From positions 227,740 to 291,739 of the forward strand of contig FZQZ01000002.1 of NCBI GenBank assembly GCA_900199555.1: DNA of 64,000 nt. The letters run 5' to 3'. Below the pieces are notes generated by a model that searched no databases, was not told where the DNA came from, and saw only the letters and a program-made list of their open reading frames with translations. Position numbers and translations under genes: made by a program. Shown here piece by piece: positions 42,401 through 51,377 of the stretch. Source of the DNA: Prevotellaceae bacterium MN60 (GTDB lineage: Bacteria; Bacteroidota; Bacteroidia; Bacteroidales; Bacteroidaceae). How positions within the stretch are numbered: position 1 is the first letter of the stretch; every line of letters begins with the position of its first letter.

Positions 42401-42811
42401 ATGAAGATTTCACACATTGAGCATCTGGGCATTGCTGTTCAGAGCATCGAGGAGAGCCTACCGTTCTTTAAGGACGTACTAGGCTTGGAGTGTTATGCAA
42501 CAGAAGTCGTAGAAGATCAGAAGGTAAAGACAGCCTTCCTGAAGTGCGGCGAGGTCAAGTTAGAACTGCTGGAGCCCACATCTCCCGAGAGCACCATTCA
42601 GAAGTGGCTCGACAAGGGCAACAAGGGTGTACACCACGTAGCATTCTGCGTGGAAGACGGAGTAGCTAAAGCGCTGGCAGAAGTGAGCGAGAAGGGTGTT
42701 CGCCTGATTGACGAGAAGCCTCGCAAGGGCGCTGAAGGTCTGAACATCGCTTTCCTGCATCCCAAATCTACATGCGGTATCCTCACCGAATTGTGTGAGC
42801 ATCCAGAGTAA
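42401..42811 (+). CDS. mce: Methylmalonyl-CoA epimerase
   Basis: A 136-residue vicinal-oxygen-chelate protein interconverting (R)- and (S)-methylmalonyl-CoA. Metal ligands: His in ISHIEHLGIAVQS, Glu/His in the NKGVHHVAFCVED block, and Glu in CGILTELCEH, all at family positions. First gene of the propionate operon mce/carboxyltransferase/small protein/biotin carrier, expected to link succinate to propionate. Confidence 0.95.
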   Translation: MKISHIEHLGIAVQSIEESLPFFKDVLGLECYATEVVEDQKVKTAFLKCGEVKLELLEPTSPESTIQKWLDKGNKGVHHVAFCVEDGVAKALAEVSEKGVRLIDEKPRKGAEGLNIAFLHPKSTCGILTELCEHPE

Positions 42812-42821
42812 AGACAAAAAC

Positions 42822-42842
42822 AATTAGATAATTCATAATTGA
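42822..42842 (+). repeat. Possible short heptamer array
   Basis: AATTAGA, TAATTCA, TAATTGA: three loose 7-bp units between mce and the carboxyltransferase gene. Weak on its own; listed for completeness. Confidence 0.4.
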
Positions 42843-42861
42843 AAGATAACTTTAAAAAACA

Positions 42862-44427
42862 ATGAGCAAGCAATTAGAAAAAATCAAACAGCTCATCGAG
42901 AAGCGCGAACAGGCTCGTCTCGGTGGTGGTGAGAAAGCAATACAGAAGCAGCACGAGAAGGGCAAGTACACAGCCCGCGAGCGCATCGAGATGTTGCTGG
43001 ACAAAGGATCGTTCGAAGAGTACGATATGTTTAAGGAGCATCGTTGCCACAACTTCGGCATGGAGAAGAAGAACTTCCTCGGCGATGGCGTGGTAGCAGG
43101 TTCTGGTACAATCGACGGTCGTCTGGTATACATCTTCGCACAAGACTTCACCGTACATGCTGGTTCACTCAGTGAGACGATGGCACAGAAGATTTGTAAG
43201 GTAATGGATATGGCCATGAAGATGGGCGCCCCCATGATTGGTATCAACGACTCAGGTGGTGCACGTATTCAGGAAGGTATCAACGCCTTGGCTGGTTTCG
43301 CCGAAATCTTCGAGCGCAACATTCTGGCTTCAGGTGTAATTCCACAGATTTCAGGTATCTTCGGTCCATGCGCAGGTGGTGCAGTTTACTCTCCTGCCCT
43401 CACCGACTTCACCCTGATGATGGAGGGTACTTCATACATGTTCCTCACTGGTCCAAAGGTAGTAAAGACCGTTACTGGCGAGGATATCGACCAGGAGCAT
43501 CTGGGTGGTGCATCAGTACACGCCTCTAAGTCAGGTGTAACACACTTCACCGCTAAGACTGAGGAAGAGGCTGCAGAGATGATTAAGACGCTGCTCAGCT
43601 ATATTCCTTCAAACAATATGGAGCAGGCTCCTCGCAAGCAGTGCACTGACCCCATCGACCGTCTGGAGGATTCACTCAACGAGATTATTCCTGAGAACCC
43701 CAACGAGGCATACGATATGTACAAGGTTATCTCGGCTATCACCGACGACAACGAGTTCTTCGAGGTACAGCCTAAGTTTGCCAAGAACATCATCGTAGGT
43801 TTCGCACGCTTCAACGGACAGAGCGTAGGTATCGTAGCCAACCAGCCTTCTTGCTATGCTGGTGTGCTCGACGTAAACGCTTCTCGTAAGGGTGCTCGCT
43901 TCGTACGCTTCTGCGACGCCTTCAATATTCCTATCGTATCACTGGTTGACGTTCCAGGATTCTTGCCTGGTACCGGTCAGGAGTACAACGCCGTTATTCT
44001 GCATGGTGCTCAGCTGCTCTACGCTTACGGTGAGGCTACAGTGCCCAAGATTACCGTTACACTGCGTAAGTCATACGGTGGTTCACACATCGTAATGGGT
44101 TCTAAGCAGCTGCATACCGACCTGAACTACGCTTGGCCTTCTGCAGAGATTGCTGTGATGGGTGCTAGCGGTGCTGCCGCAGTGCTCTACGCTAAGGAAG
44201 CTAAGGCTAAGAAGGAAGCTGGTGAGGATGTTAAGGCATTCATCGCTGAGAAGGAGAACGAGTACAACGAGCTCTTCGCTAATCCTTATCAGGCTGCTAA
44301 GTACGGCTACATCGATGATGTCATCGAGCCACGCAACACTCGTTTCCGCATCTGTCGTGCACTGGCTCAGTTGGCTACTAAGCGCGACTCACTGCCAGCC
44401 AAGAAGCATGGTAACATACCTATGTAA
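42862..44427 (+). CDS. mmdA: Acyl-CoA carboxyltransferase beta subunit (methylmalonyl-CoA decarboxylase alpha / PccB type)
   Basis: A 521-residue carboxyltransferase. Landmarks: KYTARERIEMLLDKGSFEEY, the two oxyanion-hole regions NDSGGARIQEGI and GPCAGGAVYSPALTDF, and the C-terminal VPGFLPGTGQEYNAVI with GGSHIVMGSKQL. With the biotin carrier downstream and mce upstream it most likely forms methylmalonyl-CoA decarboxylase, releasing CO2 in propionate formation, although the same protein in reverse would be propionyl-CoA carboxylase. Codon use is markedly biased (strong expression). The membrane beta subunit is not in this window. Confidence 0.93.
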   Translation: MSKQLEKIKQLIEKREQARLGGGEKAIQKQHEKGKYTARERIEMLLDKGSFEEYDMFKEHRCHNFGMEKKNFLGDGVVAGSGTIDGRLVYIFAQDFTVHAGSLSETMAQKICKVMDMAMKMGAPMIGINDSGGARIQEGINALAGFAEIFERNILASGVIPQISGIFGPCAGGAVYSPALTDFTLMMEGTSYMFLTGPKVVKTVTGEDIDQEHLGGASVHASKSGVTHFTAKTEEEAAEMIKTLLSYIPSNNMEQAPRKQCTDPIDRLEDSLNEIIPENPNEAYDMYKVISAITDDNEFFEVQPKFAKNIIVGFARFNGQSVGIVANQPSCYAGVLDVNASRKGARFVRFCDAFNIPIVSLVDVPGFLPGTGQEYNAVILHGAQLLYAYGEATVPKITVTLRKSYGGSHIVMGSKQLHTDLNYAWPSAEIAVMGASGAAAVLYAKEAKAKKEAGEDVKAFIAEKENEYNELFANPYQAAKYGYIDDVIEPRNTRFRICRALAQLATKRDSLPAKKHGNIPM

Positions 44428-44444
44428 TTCATAAATCGACAAAG

Positions 44445-44594
44445 ATGAAGAACGAAGTATATGCAGCCATCGCAATGGCACTTTATGAGTTTAAGGGCAA
44501 CAACGTACACGACAAGGAGCCAGGCATTATCACTATTAGTGAGAAGCATACTCAGTGGAACGGCTATGCCCAGACGATGACACCACAACCCTGA
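44445..44594 (+). CDS. 49-residue conserved-position small protein
   Basis: Reads MKNEVYAAIAMALYEFKGNN and ends QWNGYAQTMTPQP. It begins 17 bp after the carboxyltransferase stop and 30 bp before the biotin-carrier start. The same position in Bacteroides propionate clusters holds a short gene of this kind. It may be the OadG-like small subunit or a Bacteroidetes-specific component, but no membrane helix is visible, so its role is unclear. Confidence 0.75.
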   Translation: MKNEVYAAIAMALYEFKGNNVHDKEPGIITISEKHTQWNGYAQTMTPQP

Positions 44595-44624
44595 TAAAGG
44601 ATAATACGTAAAATTGCAAAAAAA

Positions 44625-45059
44625 ATGAAGAAAGAATATAAGTATACTATCAATGGCAACCAGTATGAGGTAACCATTGGAGACATCGAAGGAACCGTAG
44701 CTACCGTCAACGTCAATGGCGAAGAATATAAGGTAGAATGGGAGCCCGAGGCAGAACCTGAGAAGAAGAAGCCTGTACTGGGCAAACCCGCTGCAGCTGC
44801 TGCCGACAACAATACAGAGACATCAAGTGCAGCTAATGTAAACACCAACAATGCCGTGAAGGCTCCACTGCCTGGCGTAATCACTTCTATCGAGGTGAAC
44901 GTAGGCGACGAGGTGAAGGCTGGCGACACCGTACTCGTATTGGAAGCCATGAAGATGGCTAACAACATCGAGGCAGAGAAAGATGGTAAGATTACTGCTA
45001 TCTTGGTTACCCCCGGTCAGAGCGTAATGGAAGACGACGCATTGGTTGTTATCGAATAA
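44625..45059 (+). CDS. Biotin carboxyl-carrier protein
   Basis: A 144-residue protein with a variable N-terminal part, an Ala-rich linker (AAAAADNNTETSSAANVN) and a C-terminal biotinyl domain. The biotinylated lysine is in VLEAMKMANNIEAEK, preceded by APLPGVITSIEVNVGDEV. It carries carboxyl groups for the methylmalonyl-CoA decarboxylase (gamma subunit-like). Final gene of the operon; a terminator follows. Confidence 0.94.
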   Translation: MKKEYKYTINGNQYEVTIGDIEGTVATVNVNGEEYKVEWEPEAEPEKKKPVLGKPAAAAADNNTETSSAANVNTNNAVKAPLPGVITSIEVNVGDEVKAGDTVLVLEAMKMANNIEAEKDGKITAILVTPGQSVMEDDALVVIE

Positions 45060-45080
45060 GAAAGATACACTATAGCAAAA

Positions 45081-45118
45081 GAAAATCCGCTCAGCCATTG
45101 AGTGGATTTCTTTTTTTC
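45081..45118 (+). terminator. Intrinsic terminator of the propionate operon
   Basis: GAAAATCCGCTCA pairs with TGAGTGGATTTC around a short loop; T run follows. Confidence 0.85.
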
Positions 45119-45153
45119 TATTTACTTTATTACCTTTCTACCCTATTACCTTT

Positions 45154-45498
45154 CTACAGTTTATTTCCTTCCTTAGGAAATACCACTGTGGGCTGAAAAG
45201 TCTTGGCCTCCTCGAAATCCATCAGAGCATAAGAGATGATGATGCAGACATCACCCACCTGCACCTTGCGAGCAGCAGCACCATTCAAGCAGACACAACC
45301 ACTGCCACGCTCACCTTTTATAATATAGGTCTCAAAGCGCTCACCATTGTTATTATCTACTATCTGCACCTTCTCGCCAGCAATCATATTGGCAGCATCC
45401 ATCAAGTCTTCGTCGATGGTAATACTACCCATATAATTAAGATTAGCCTCAGTGACCGTTACGCAGTGAAGTTTAGACTTCAGTACTTCTATCATCAT
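45154..45498 (-). CDS. panD: Aspartate 1-decarboxylase
   Basis: A 114-residue proenzyme making beta-alanine for pantothenate. The self-cleavage site is YMGSITID (Gly-Ser), leaving a pyruvoyl group; Lys9 (EVLKSKLH) and the GAAAR region complete the active site. It overlaps panC by ATGA and is translated after it. Confidence 0.96.
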   Translation of the reverse strand: MMIEVLKSKLHCVTVTEANLNYMGSITIDEDLMDAANMIAGEKVQIVDNNNGERFETYIIKGERGSGCVCLNGAAARKVQVGDVCIIISYALMDFEEAKTFQPTVVFPKEGNKL

Positions 45499-46349
45499 GC
45501 TTCCTTGTACTTTATGTGGTCTATTAAACGAATAGGAGTCTTACCACAATATACTGTGATACAGCCTACTACATACGGTGTGGTATCCCAAGAGTCAACA
45601 TCCTGCAGGGTATTACCATCAACGATAGAGAAATACTCTACATCAAGGCCATCAACAGCATTGATGTCGGCAACCACCTTATCGTGAGTCTCCTGAACGG
45701 TATGCTTCTTGGCATAAGTCAGACTGCTCTTCAGTGCTTTATAGATTGCAGGAGCAATAGCACGCTCATCCTTTGACAACAAGGTGTTACGACTACTGCG
45801 AGCCAAACCATCCTCGTCGCGAACGATATCACACTCTACAATCTGAACAGGCAACTGCAGATGACGAACCATCGCCTTCACTACAGCTATCTGCTGCCAA
45901 TCTTTCTCACCGAAATAAGCTCTGTTAGGCTTAACAATATAGAACAAACGACTTACCACCTGGCACACACCATTGAAATGACCAGGACGATGAGCGCCCT
46001 CCATCACAGTAGATACAGGAGGATATTCAAACTGACGCGTATCAGGTGTAGGATACATCTCCTCTACGCTGGGAGCCAACACATAGTCAGCACCACACTC
46101 GTCGAGCAGTTTGCAGTCTGCATCCAGCGTACGCGGATAATTCTTCAAGTCATTTTTATCGTTAAACTGAGTTGGATTAACGAATACAGACACTACTGTT
46201 ATCCCATTTTCCTTCACACTGCGACGTACCAGCGAGGCATGTCCTTCATGCAGTGCTCCCATAGTAGGCACGAGGCCTATTTCTTTTCCTTGCTTGCGGT
46301 CTTCAAATAATTGATTTTGAAGGTCTACAATCTTGTTGAATACTTTCAT
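45495..46349 (-). CDS. panC: Pantothenate synthetase
   Basis: A 284-residue enzyme joining pantoate and beta-alanine with ATP. The ATP site is [17 protein letters not shown], with [37 protein letters not shown] and SSRNTLLS. Start ATG 46349. With panD it forms a two-gene operon; panB is not in the window. Confidence 0.96.
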   Translation of the reverse strand: MKVFNKIVDLQNQLFEDRKQGKEIGLVPTMGALHEGHASLVRRSVKENGITVVSVFVNPTQFNDKNDLKNYPRTLDADCKLLDECGADYVLAPSVEEMYPTPDTRQFEYPPVSTVMEGAHRPGHFNGVCQVVSRLFYIVKPNRAYFGEKDWQQIAVVKAMVRHLQLPVQIVECDIVRDEDGLARSSRNTLLSKDERAIAPAIYKALKSSLTYAKKHTVQETHDKVVADINAVDGLDVEYFSIVDGNTLQDVDSWDTTPYVVGCITVYCGKTPIRLIDHIKYKEA

Positions 46350-46492
46350 TATCTTTGCTATAGTCTACGAAATCGAGTGCAAAATAACAACATTTTTACC
46401 AAATAAGGAAAAAATATCGTGAAAATATGCCAAAAACATCGCTAAAAAAAATAAAATATGCACATTTTTGATATTTTGTGAGGTATTTTTCG

Positions 46493-46500
46493 TATCTTTG
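46493..46500 (+). promoter_or_regulatory. -7 element for the GT5 gene
   Basis: TATCTTTG, 20 bp before ATG 46521, after an AT-rich stretch with TTTTTG at 46465-46470. Confidence 0.65.
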
Positions 46501-46520
46501 CAAAGATAAAAACGTACGAT

Positions 46521-47318
46521 ATGGCAAAAAAGATTCTATTCATTAATCAGGAAATCACACCTTACGTTCCCGACACCAACCTTTCTCTGATGGGTAAGGC
46601 ATTGCCTCAGGCTATGCAAGAGAATGGACACGAAATCCGCACGTTCATGCCCAAATGGGGTACTATCAACGAGCGAAGAGGTCAACTGCACGAGGTTATC
46701 CGCCTGTCAGGTATGAATCTGATTATTGACGATACAGATCACCCACTGATTATTAAGGTAGCCACCATCAATGGTACTCGTATTCAAGTGTATTTCATCG
46801 ACAATGACGACTACTTCACACGTCGTCAGATGGCGCAGGATGAGAACGGCATCGACTATCCCGACAACGGAGAGCGCGCAATCTTCTTTGCTCGTGGCGT
46901 GTTAGAGACAGTTAAGAAGCTGCGCTGGGTACCAGACATCATCCACGTTCAGGGATGGATGGGTGCTGTAGTTCCCTTGTACATCAAGACTGCTTACCAC
47001 GACGAGCCATCATTCGCCAATACGAAAGTGGTGACATCGCTCTTCCCCAAGAGCCTGACTGCCGACCTCGACAGCAACTTCAAGAGATGCGTAGAGTTCC
47101 GCGAGGCAGAGGCTGAACTGTTGAAGAAGTATAATGATAACTTCAACTTTGAAGAGCTGGGCAAGTTGGCCATTGACTACAGCGACGGCGTGATTGCTGC
47201 CGACAAGGATGTAGATGCAAATCTTCTGAAATATGCTACTGACAACAATATTCCTACACTGGCATATCCTGGTGAGGATTTCTACAGTGCATATGAGGAT
47301 TTTTATGAAAAGATCTAA
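46521..47318 (+). CDS. Starch/glycogen synthase-like protein, GT5 N-terminal domain only
   Basis: A 265-residue protein matching only the N-terminal Rossmann domain of glycogen synthase: KILFINQEITPYVPDTNLSL (variant of the KVGGL loop), YFIDNDDYFTRRQ, NGERAIFFARGVLETVKKL and PDIIHVQGWMGAVVPLYI. The C-terminal domain that carries most of the nucleotide-sugar contacts is absent and no remnant follows. Bacteroidetes commonly have such short forms, sometimes assumed to act in glycogen synthesis; enzymatic competence is doubtful. It is 13 bp upstream of a DUF4270 lipoprotein gene, so both share an operon. Confidence 0.88.
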   Translation: MAKKILFINQEITPYVPDTNLSLMGKALPQAMQENGHEIRTFMPKWGTINERRGQLHEVIRLSGMNLIIDDTDHPLIIKVATINGTRIQVYFIDNDDYFTRRQMAQDENGIDYPDNGERAIFFARGVLETVKKLRWVPDIIHVQGWMGAVVPLYIKTAYHDEPSFANTKVVTSLFPKSLTADLDSNFKRCVEFREAEAELLKKYNDNFNFEELGKLAIDYSDGVIAADKDVDANLLKYATDNNIPTLAYPGEDFYSAYEDFYEKI

Positions 47319-47331
47319 GTAAGGAAAAGAA

Positions 47332-48780
47332 ATGAAGAAATGGATAATGGCAGGGATTGCACTTCTCACAGTAGCAATCTCGTCTTGTGATGAAGACACG
47401 TCAACACTGGGCTACTCACTAACCAGTGATGTTGACCGTTTCACTATCAAAACAGATACATTCGATGTTGCTACCAAGTCTATTGCGGCAGGTGCAGTAC
47501 TATCGAGAAATGCCTACACCTATCTCGGACGTATCAAAGACCCCGAAACAGGAACATATATCAACTGCGACTTCTCTACCCAGTTCTCTGTATTGGAGAA
47601 TGAGGTAGGCAAGATTTTCAAGAAGGAAGAGGTTATTGTTGGACGTGATGATAACGACCAGCCTATTGCAGACTCTTGCTTTGTAAACATCATGATCAAT
47701 GCTTATCAGGGTGACTCACTGACTGCTATGCGCTTGACTCTCGAAGAGCTTGACACGCCCATGAAGAGCAGCGATGTCGTTTACACCGACTTCGACCCTG
47801 AGGCTGCAGGATTTGTTCGTAAGACCAATGGCGCAGTTAAGACAAACAAGATGTACTCTGCCAGCGATCTGACACTGAATGACAGTCTGCGTAATGTATA
47901 TCGTTCAGGCAGCTACTACGCATATATTAAGGTTCCCCTCAACAAAGAGTATATCGACAAGGATGGTAACAAGTATAACAACTATGGTACCTACCTGATG
48001 CGCAAATACTACGAGAATCCTAACAACTACAAGAACTTTAATAGTTTCACTCGCAACGTATGTCCTGGATTCTACATCAAGTCATCCGATGGTCAAGGTT
48101 TGATGGTGGAGACCGTATTCACACAGCTCTCTCTGTTCTATCGCTACAAGTCTGGAGAAGGCACCTATACTGCCAACCCAACCTTTAATTCAACAGATGA
48201 GGTATTGCAGACCACACATATCAACTACGACCAAGCCGGCATTGACAAGTTGGTGGCAGAGGATACATGCACCTACTTGAAAACACCCGCTGGTATCTAT
48301 ACCGAAGTAACACTGCCCGTTGACGATATCAAGAAGGGACACGAGAACGACACAATTATCTCGGCAAAGATTACCTTCAACCGCATGAGAGCAGCAAACG
48401 AGGTATCAGAGGTGGTGCTCGAAGAGCCTACCAACATTCTTCTCGTAGAGCGTGATAGCCTTAGCTCCTTCTTTGAGGAGAACAGTCTTCCTGATAATAC
48501 CAACTCATTCTTGGCTACATACAACAAGACTCAGAAGACCTATAGCTTCAACAACATCTCTAGTCTGGTTAACAGCATGTATAACAAGAAGGGCAAGTCA
48601 GAGAATTGGAATAAGGTGGTGCTGATACCTGTTCAGGTGACTACGTCTTCTACCTCATCTTCGTCTACTATCACTAGCATAGCCAATGAGATGAACATCA
48701 ATAGTGTGCGCTTAGTAGGTGGCTCTGCCAACAAGCATACACCTATCCGCATCAGTGTCATCTATAACACCAATCAATAG
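47332..48780 (+). CDS. DUF4270 lipoprotein
   Basis: A 482-residue exported lipoprotein. Signal MKKWIMAGIALLTVAISSCD with lipobox SSC. The mature part begins DEDTSTLGYSLTSDVDRFTI and is beta-rich throughout, the layout of the DUF4270 family, found only in Bacteroidetes. Function is unknown; a role in surface glycan or polysaccharide binding has been suggested by context in other genomes, but nothing here proves it. It follows the GT5-domain gene and precedes a 42-residue small protein. Confidence 0.85.
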   Translation: MKKWIMAGIALLTVAISSCDEDTSTLGYSLTSDVDRFTIKTDTFDVATKSIAAGAVLSRNAYTYLGRIKDPETGTYINCDFSTQFSVLENEVGKIFKKEEVIVGRDDNDQPIADSCFVNIMINAYQGDSLTAMRLTLEELDTPMKSSDVVYTDFDPEAAGFVRKTNGAVKTNKMYSASDLTLNDSLRNVYRSGSYYAYIKVPLNKEYIDKDGNKYNNYGTYLMRKYYENPNNYKNFNSFTRNVCPGFYIKSSDGQGLMVETVFTQLSLFYRYKSGEGTYTANPTFNSTDEVLQTTHINYDQAGIDKLVAEDTCTYLKTPAGIYTEVTLPVDDIKKGHENDTIISAKITFNRMRAANEVSEVVLEEPTNILLVERDSLSSFFEENSLPDNTNSFLATYNKTQKTYSFNNISSLVNSMYNKKGKSENWNKVVLIPVQVTTSSTSSSSTITSIANEMNINSVRLVGGSANKHTPIRISVIYNTNQ

Positions 48781-48805
48781 GATTATCACAGAAGAATAAA
48801 AGAAG

Positions 48806-48934
48806 ATGGCAGACAACTTCCTAGAGAAGCACTATGAGGAATATGAGGCTCGCAAAGCAGCCTATCTCCGAAAGAAAAAACATCTACCAAAAGTGCCTCG
48901 TCCCCTGGAACGCCCAGAGGATGAGGCATTATAA
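48806..48934 (+). CDS. 42-residue charged small protein
   Basis: Reads MADNFLEKHYEEYEARKAAY then LRKKKHLPKVPRPLERPEDE and ends AL. Short basic-acidic proteins with this start (MADNYLE..YE.YEARK) occur widely in Bacteroidetes. It starts 26 bp after the DUF4270 gene and is probably in its operon. No function is known; the CTAG array begins 6 bp after its stop. Confidence 0.7.
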   Translation: MADNFLEKHYEEYEARKAAYLRKKKHLPKVPRPLERPEDEAL

Positions 48935-48939
48935 CAACC

Positions 48940-49010
48940 CTAGGGAATCCTAGGAGTTCCTAGGGTATCCTAGGATATTCTAGAAAATCTAGAAAATCTA
49001 GAAATCCTAG
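48940..49010 (+). repeat. CTAG array, intergenic
   Basis: CTAG occurs at 48940, 48950, 48960, 48970, 48980, 48989, 48998 and 49007: four steps of 10 bp, then three of 9 bp. The first units are TCCTAGGG-like, the later ATCTAGAAA-like. It lies between the converging small-protein gene and uvrD. Confidence 0.97.
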
Positions 49011-49011
49011 C

Positions 49012-51372
49012 CTACCCTATTATCGTATATTTCGCAAATTTCAGCAGTAGCTGTTTGGTTCCAGCGTTCTGGAACTCTACCGTTGCCTTGGTATTCTCAC
49101 CACTGCCCTCCATCTTGACCACCTTTCCGATGCCAAAGCGCTGATGCTCTATCACGTTGCCCTCCTTCAATCCGATATTACCGATAGACGACTGCGGAGC
49201 TGGTGTCTCTCTACGCACGGGCACCAAACGAGGTTTCACATCAGCAATAAACTGGGTAGCCACAGGACGCGGATTCTGCACAGGACGGCTAACCTGACTA
49301 GTAAAACTAGGACGACTAGTACCGCTAGAATATCTAGAATCACTAGAGAATCTAGATTCGCTAGAAAATCTAGAGCCACTAGAAAAGCCTGTGCTATTAT
49401 TTCCCCCAACCACTCTCAGCAGACTCGGATCAAAGTCTTTGATAAAGCGGCTTGGCGTATCATATTCCATCTTGCCATAGCGGAAGCGATTCTGCGCACA
49501 AGTCAAAATACAATGTTTCTCAGCGCGCGTGATAGCCACATACAGCAAGCGGCGCTCTTCTTCCAATTCTCGCATTGAGTTGACGCACATTGGCGATGGG
49601 AAGATATTCTCTTCCAATCCCACCACAAATACCGTTGGGAATTCCAATCCCTTGGCAGCATGTATCGTCATCAGCGTCACCTTAGCCAGCTCTTCGTCAC
49701 CCTCACTATCCAGATCAGTAAGCAGTGCCACCTCCTGCAAGAAGTCGCTCAGTCCTACTTCATCCTCACGAGCCTCTTCTCTGCGGGTCTCCACGAAGTC
49801 TTGCATACCACTCAAGAACTCTTCCAAGTTCTCTTGGCGTGACAAGTCTTCTGGATTATTAGAACTATAGATATCCTTGCTGATACCACTCTCCTGGATG
49901 ATAGCATGACCTAAGCGATAAGCATCCTCCAATTCCATGCGAGACGACCAGCCTTCAATCAGTTGTTTGAAGGCATCAATCTTTGTCAGCGTTGCTTTGC
50001 TCAGTTGTAAATCAAAAACGATGGGCTGCTGGATAACCTGCCACAGACTGACACCATGCTTCGTTGCCGTATCAACAATCTTGCTTACGGTTGCATCGCC
50101 TATACCACGTGTAGGATAGTTGATGATGCGTCGTAATGCCTCCTCATCATCCGGGTTAGACACGACGCGGAAATAAGCAATCACATCTTTTATCTCCTTG
50201 CGCTGATAGAAGCTCAGTCCACCATAGATACGATACGGAATGCCGTCTTTACGCATCTGTTCCTCAAAGGAACGACTCTGTGCATTGGTACGATAGAGGA
50301 TGGCGAAGTCACTATACTCACATTCCTCCTGCCTACGGATACGCTTGATATCATTACATACGATGATAGCCTCTTCACGATCACTATAGGCAGGCTTCAG
50401 GGTAAGTAGTTCTCCCTGCTCATTCTCACTGAACACATCTTTATGAATCTGTCGAGCATTCTTACGAATCAGACTGTTTGCAGCCTGAACAATCAACTGA
50501 GTAGAACGATAGTTCTGCTCCAGCTTAAACAACTGAGCGCCCTGATATTGCTGTTGGAAATTCAGGATATTGTCGATGTTGGCACCACGGAAACTATAGA
50601 TACTCTGTGCGTCGTCACCAACCACGCACACCTTACCCGTCTCTTGTGTCAACTGAAGCAGAATAGCCTGCTGTGCATAGTTGGTATCTTGATACTCATC
50701 TACCAACACATACTGATAGCGCTCCACATATTTCTTACGAATATCCACGTGATGTTGGAACAGCAGGTAGGTCTGTACCAGCAAATCATCAAAGTCCATC
50801 GCATTAGCTTGGCGACAACGCTCTACGTACCTATTATATATATGTGCCACCTGTGGACGTTTTTTCTGTACATCGTCGGCAGCCCACGAGCTCTGCATAT
50901 ACTGCTGAGGCATCAGCAGATGGTTCTTCGCCATCGAGATACGGTCAGCCACCGATGCAGGCTTATAGGTCTTATCGTCTAGTCCCATCTCCTTGATGAT
51001 GCTCTTCACCAGCGAACGGGCATCCGCCTGGTCATAGATGGTAAAGTTAGGACCAAAGCCTATACGTTCAGCCTCAGCTCTTAATATACGTGAAAACACA
51101 GAGTGGAACGTACCCATCTGCAAACGCATGGCATGCTCCTGCCCTACCAGTCTTCCGATACGCTCCTTCATCTCTCGCGCCGCCTTATTGGTAAACGTCA
51201 GCGCCAGTATGTTCCAAGGAGCCAATCCCTTATCCAGTAGATAAGCAATCTTATATGTTAATACGCGGGTCTTTCCCGAACCCGCACCCGCTATAACCAA
51301 CTGCGGGCCGTCACAATAAGTGACGGCCTCGCGTTGTCCTTCATTCAGTTGTTGTAATAATTGCTCGTTCAT
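49012..51372 (-). CDS. UvrD/PcrA-type SF1 helicase
   Basis: A 786-residue ATP-dependent 3'-5' DNA helicase. Motifs: I (Walker A) VIAGAGSGKTRVL, Ia TFTNKAAREMKER, II VLVDEYQDTN, III VVGDDAQSIYSFRGA, IV QNYRSTQ, V TIHAAKGLEFPTV and VI YVAITRAEKHCIL. The C-terminal 50 residues are the PcrA/UvrD tudor-like domain (VIEHQRFGIGKVVKMEG). Between, a linker (SSGSRFSSESRFSSDSRYSS and on) is coded by a 9-bp CTAG array. It acts in excision or replication-coupled repair. Its start is 5 bp after the stop of the MBG-repeat protein gene. Confidence 0.95.
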   Translation of the reverse strand: MNEQLLQQLNEGQREAVTYCDGPQLVIAGAGSGKTRVLTYKIAYLLDKGLAPWNILALTFTNKAAREMKERIGRLVGQEHAMRLQMGTFHSVFSRILRAEAERIGFGPNFTIYDQADARSLVKSIIKEMGLDDKTYKPASVADRISMAKNHLLMPQQYMQSSWAADDVQKKRPQVAHIYNRYVERCRQANAMDFDDLLVQTYLLFQHHVDIRKKYVERYQYVLVDEYQDTNYAQQAILLQLTQETGKVCVVGDDAQSIYSFRGANIDNILNFQQQYQGAQLFKLEQNYRSTQLIVQAANSLIRKNARQIHKDVFSENEQGELLTLKPAYSDREEAIIVCNDIKRIRRQEECEYSDFAILYRTNAQSRSFEEQMRKDGIPYRIYGGLSFYQRKEIKDVIAYFRVVSNPDDEEALRRIINYPTRGIGDATVSKIVDTATKHGVSLWQVIQQPIVFDLQLSKATLTKIDAFKQLIEGWSSRMELEDAYRLGHAIIQESGISKDIYSSNNPEDLSRQENLEEFLSGMQDFVETRREEAREDEVGLSDFLQEVALLTDLDSEGDEELAKVTLMTIHAAKGLEFPTVFVVGLEENIFPSPMCVNSMRELEEERRLLYVAITRAEKHCILTCAQNRFRYGKMEYDTPSRFIKDFDPSLLRVVGGNNSTGFSSGSRFSSESRFSSDSRYSSGTSRPSFTSQVSRPVQNPRPVATQFIADVKPRLVPVRRETPAPQSSIGNIGLKEGNVIEHQRFGIGKVVKMEGSGENTKATVEFQNAGTKQLLLKFAKYTIIG
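49298..49382 (-). repeat. CTAG array inside the helicase gene
   Basis: CTAG occurs at 49298 and then every 9 bp to 49379, ten times without a miss. Since 9 is a multiple of 3 the frame is kept and the protein gets a Ser/Arg-rich three-residue repeat. Confidence 0.98.
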
Positions 51373-51377
51373 AGATG

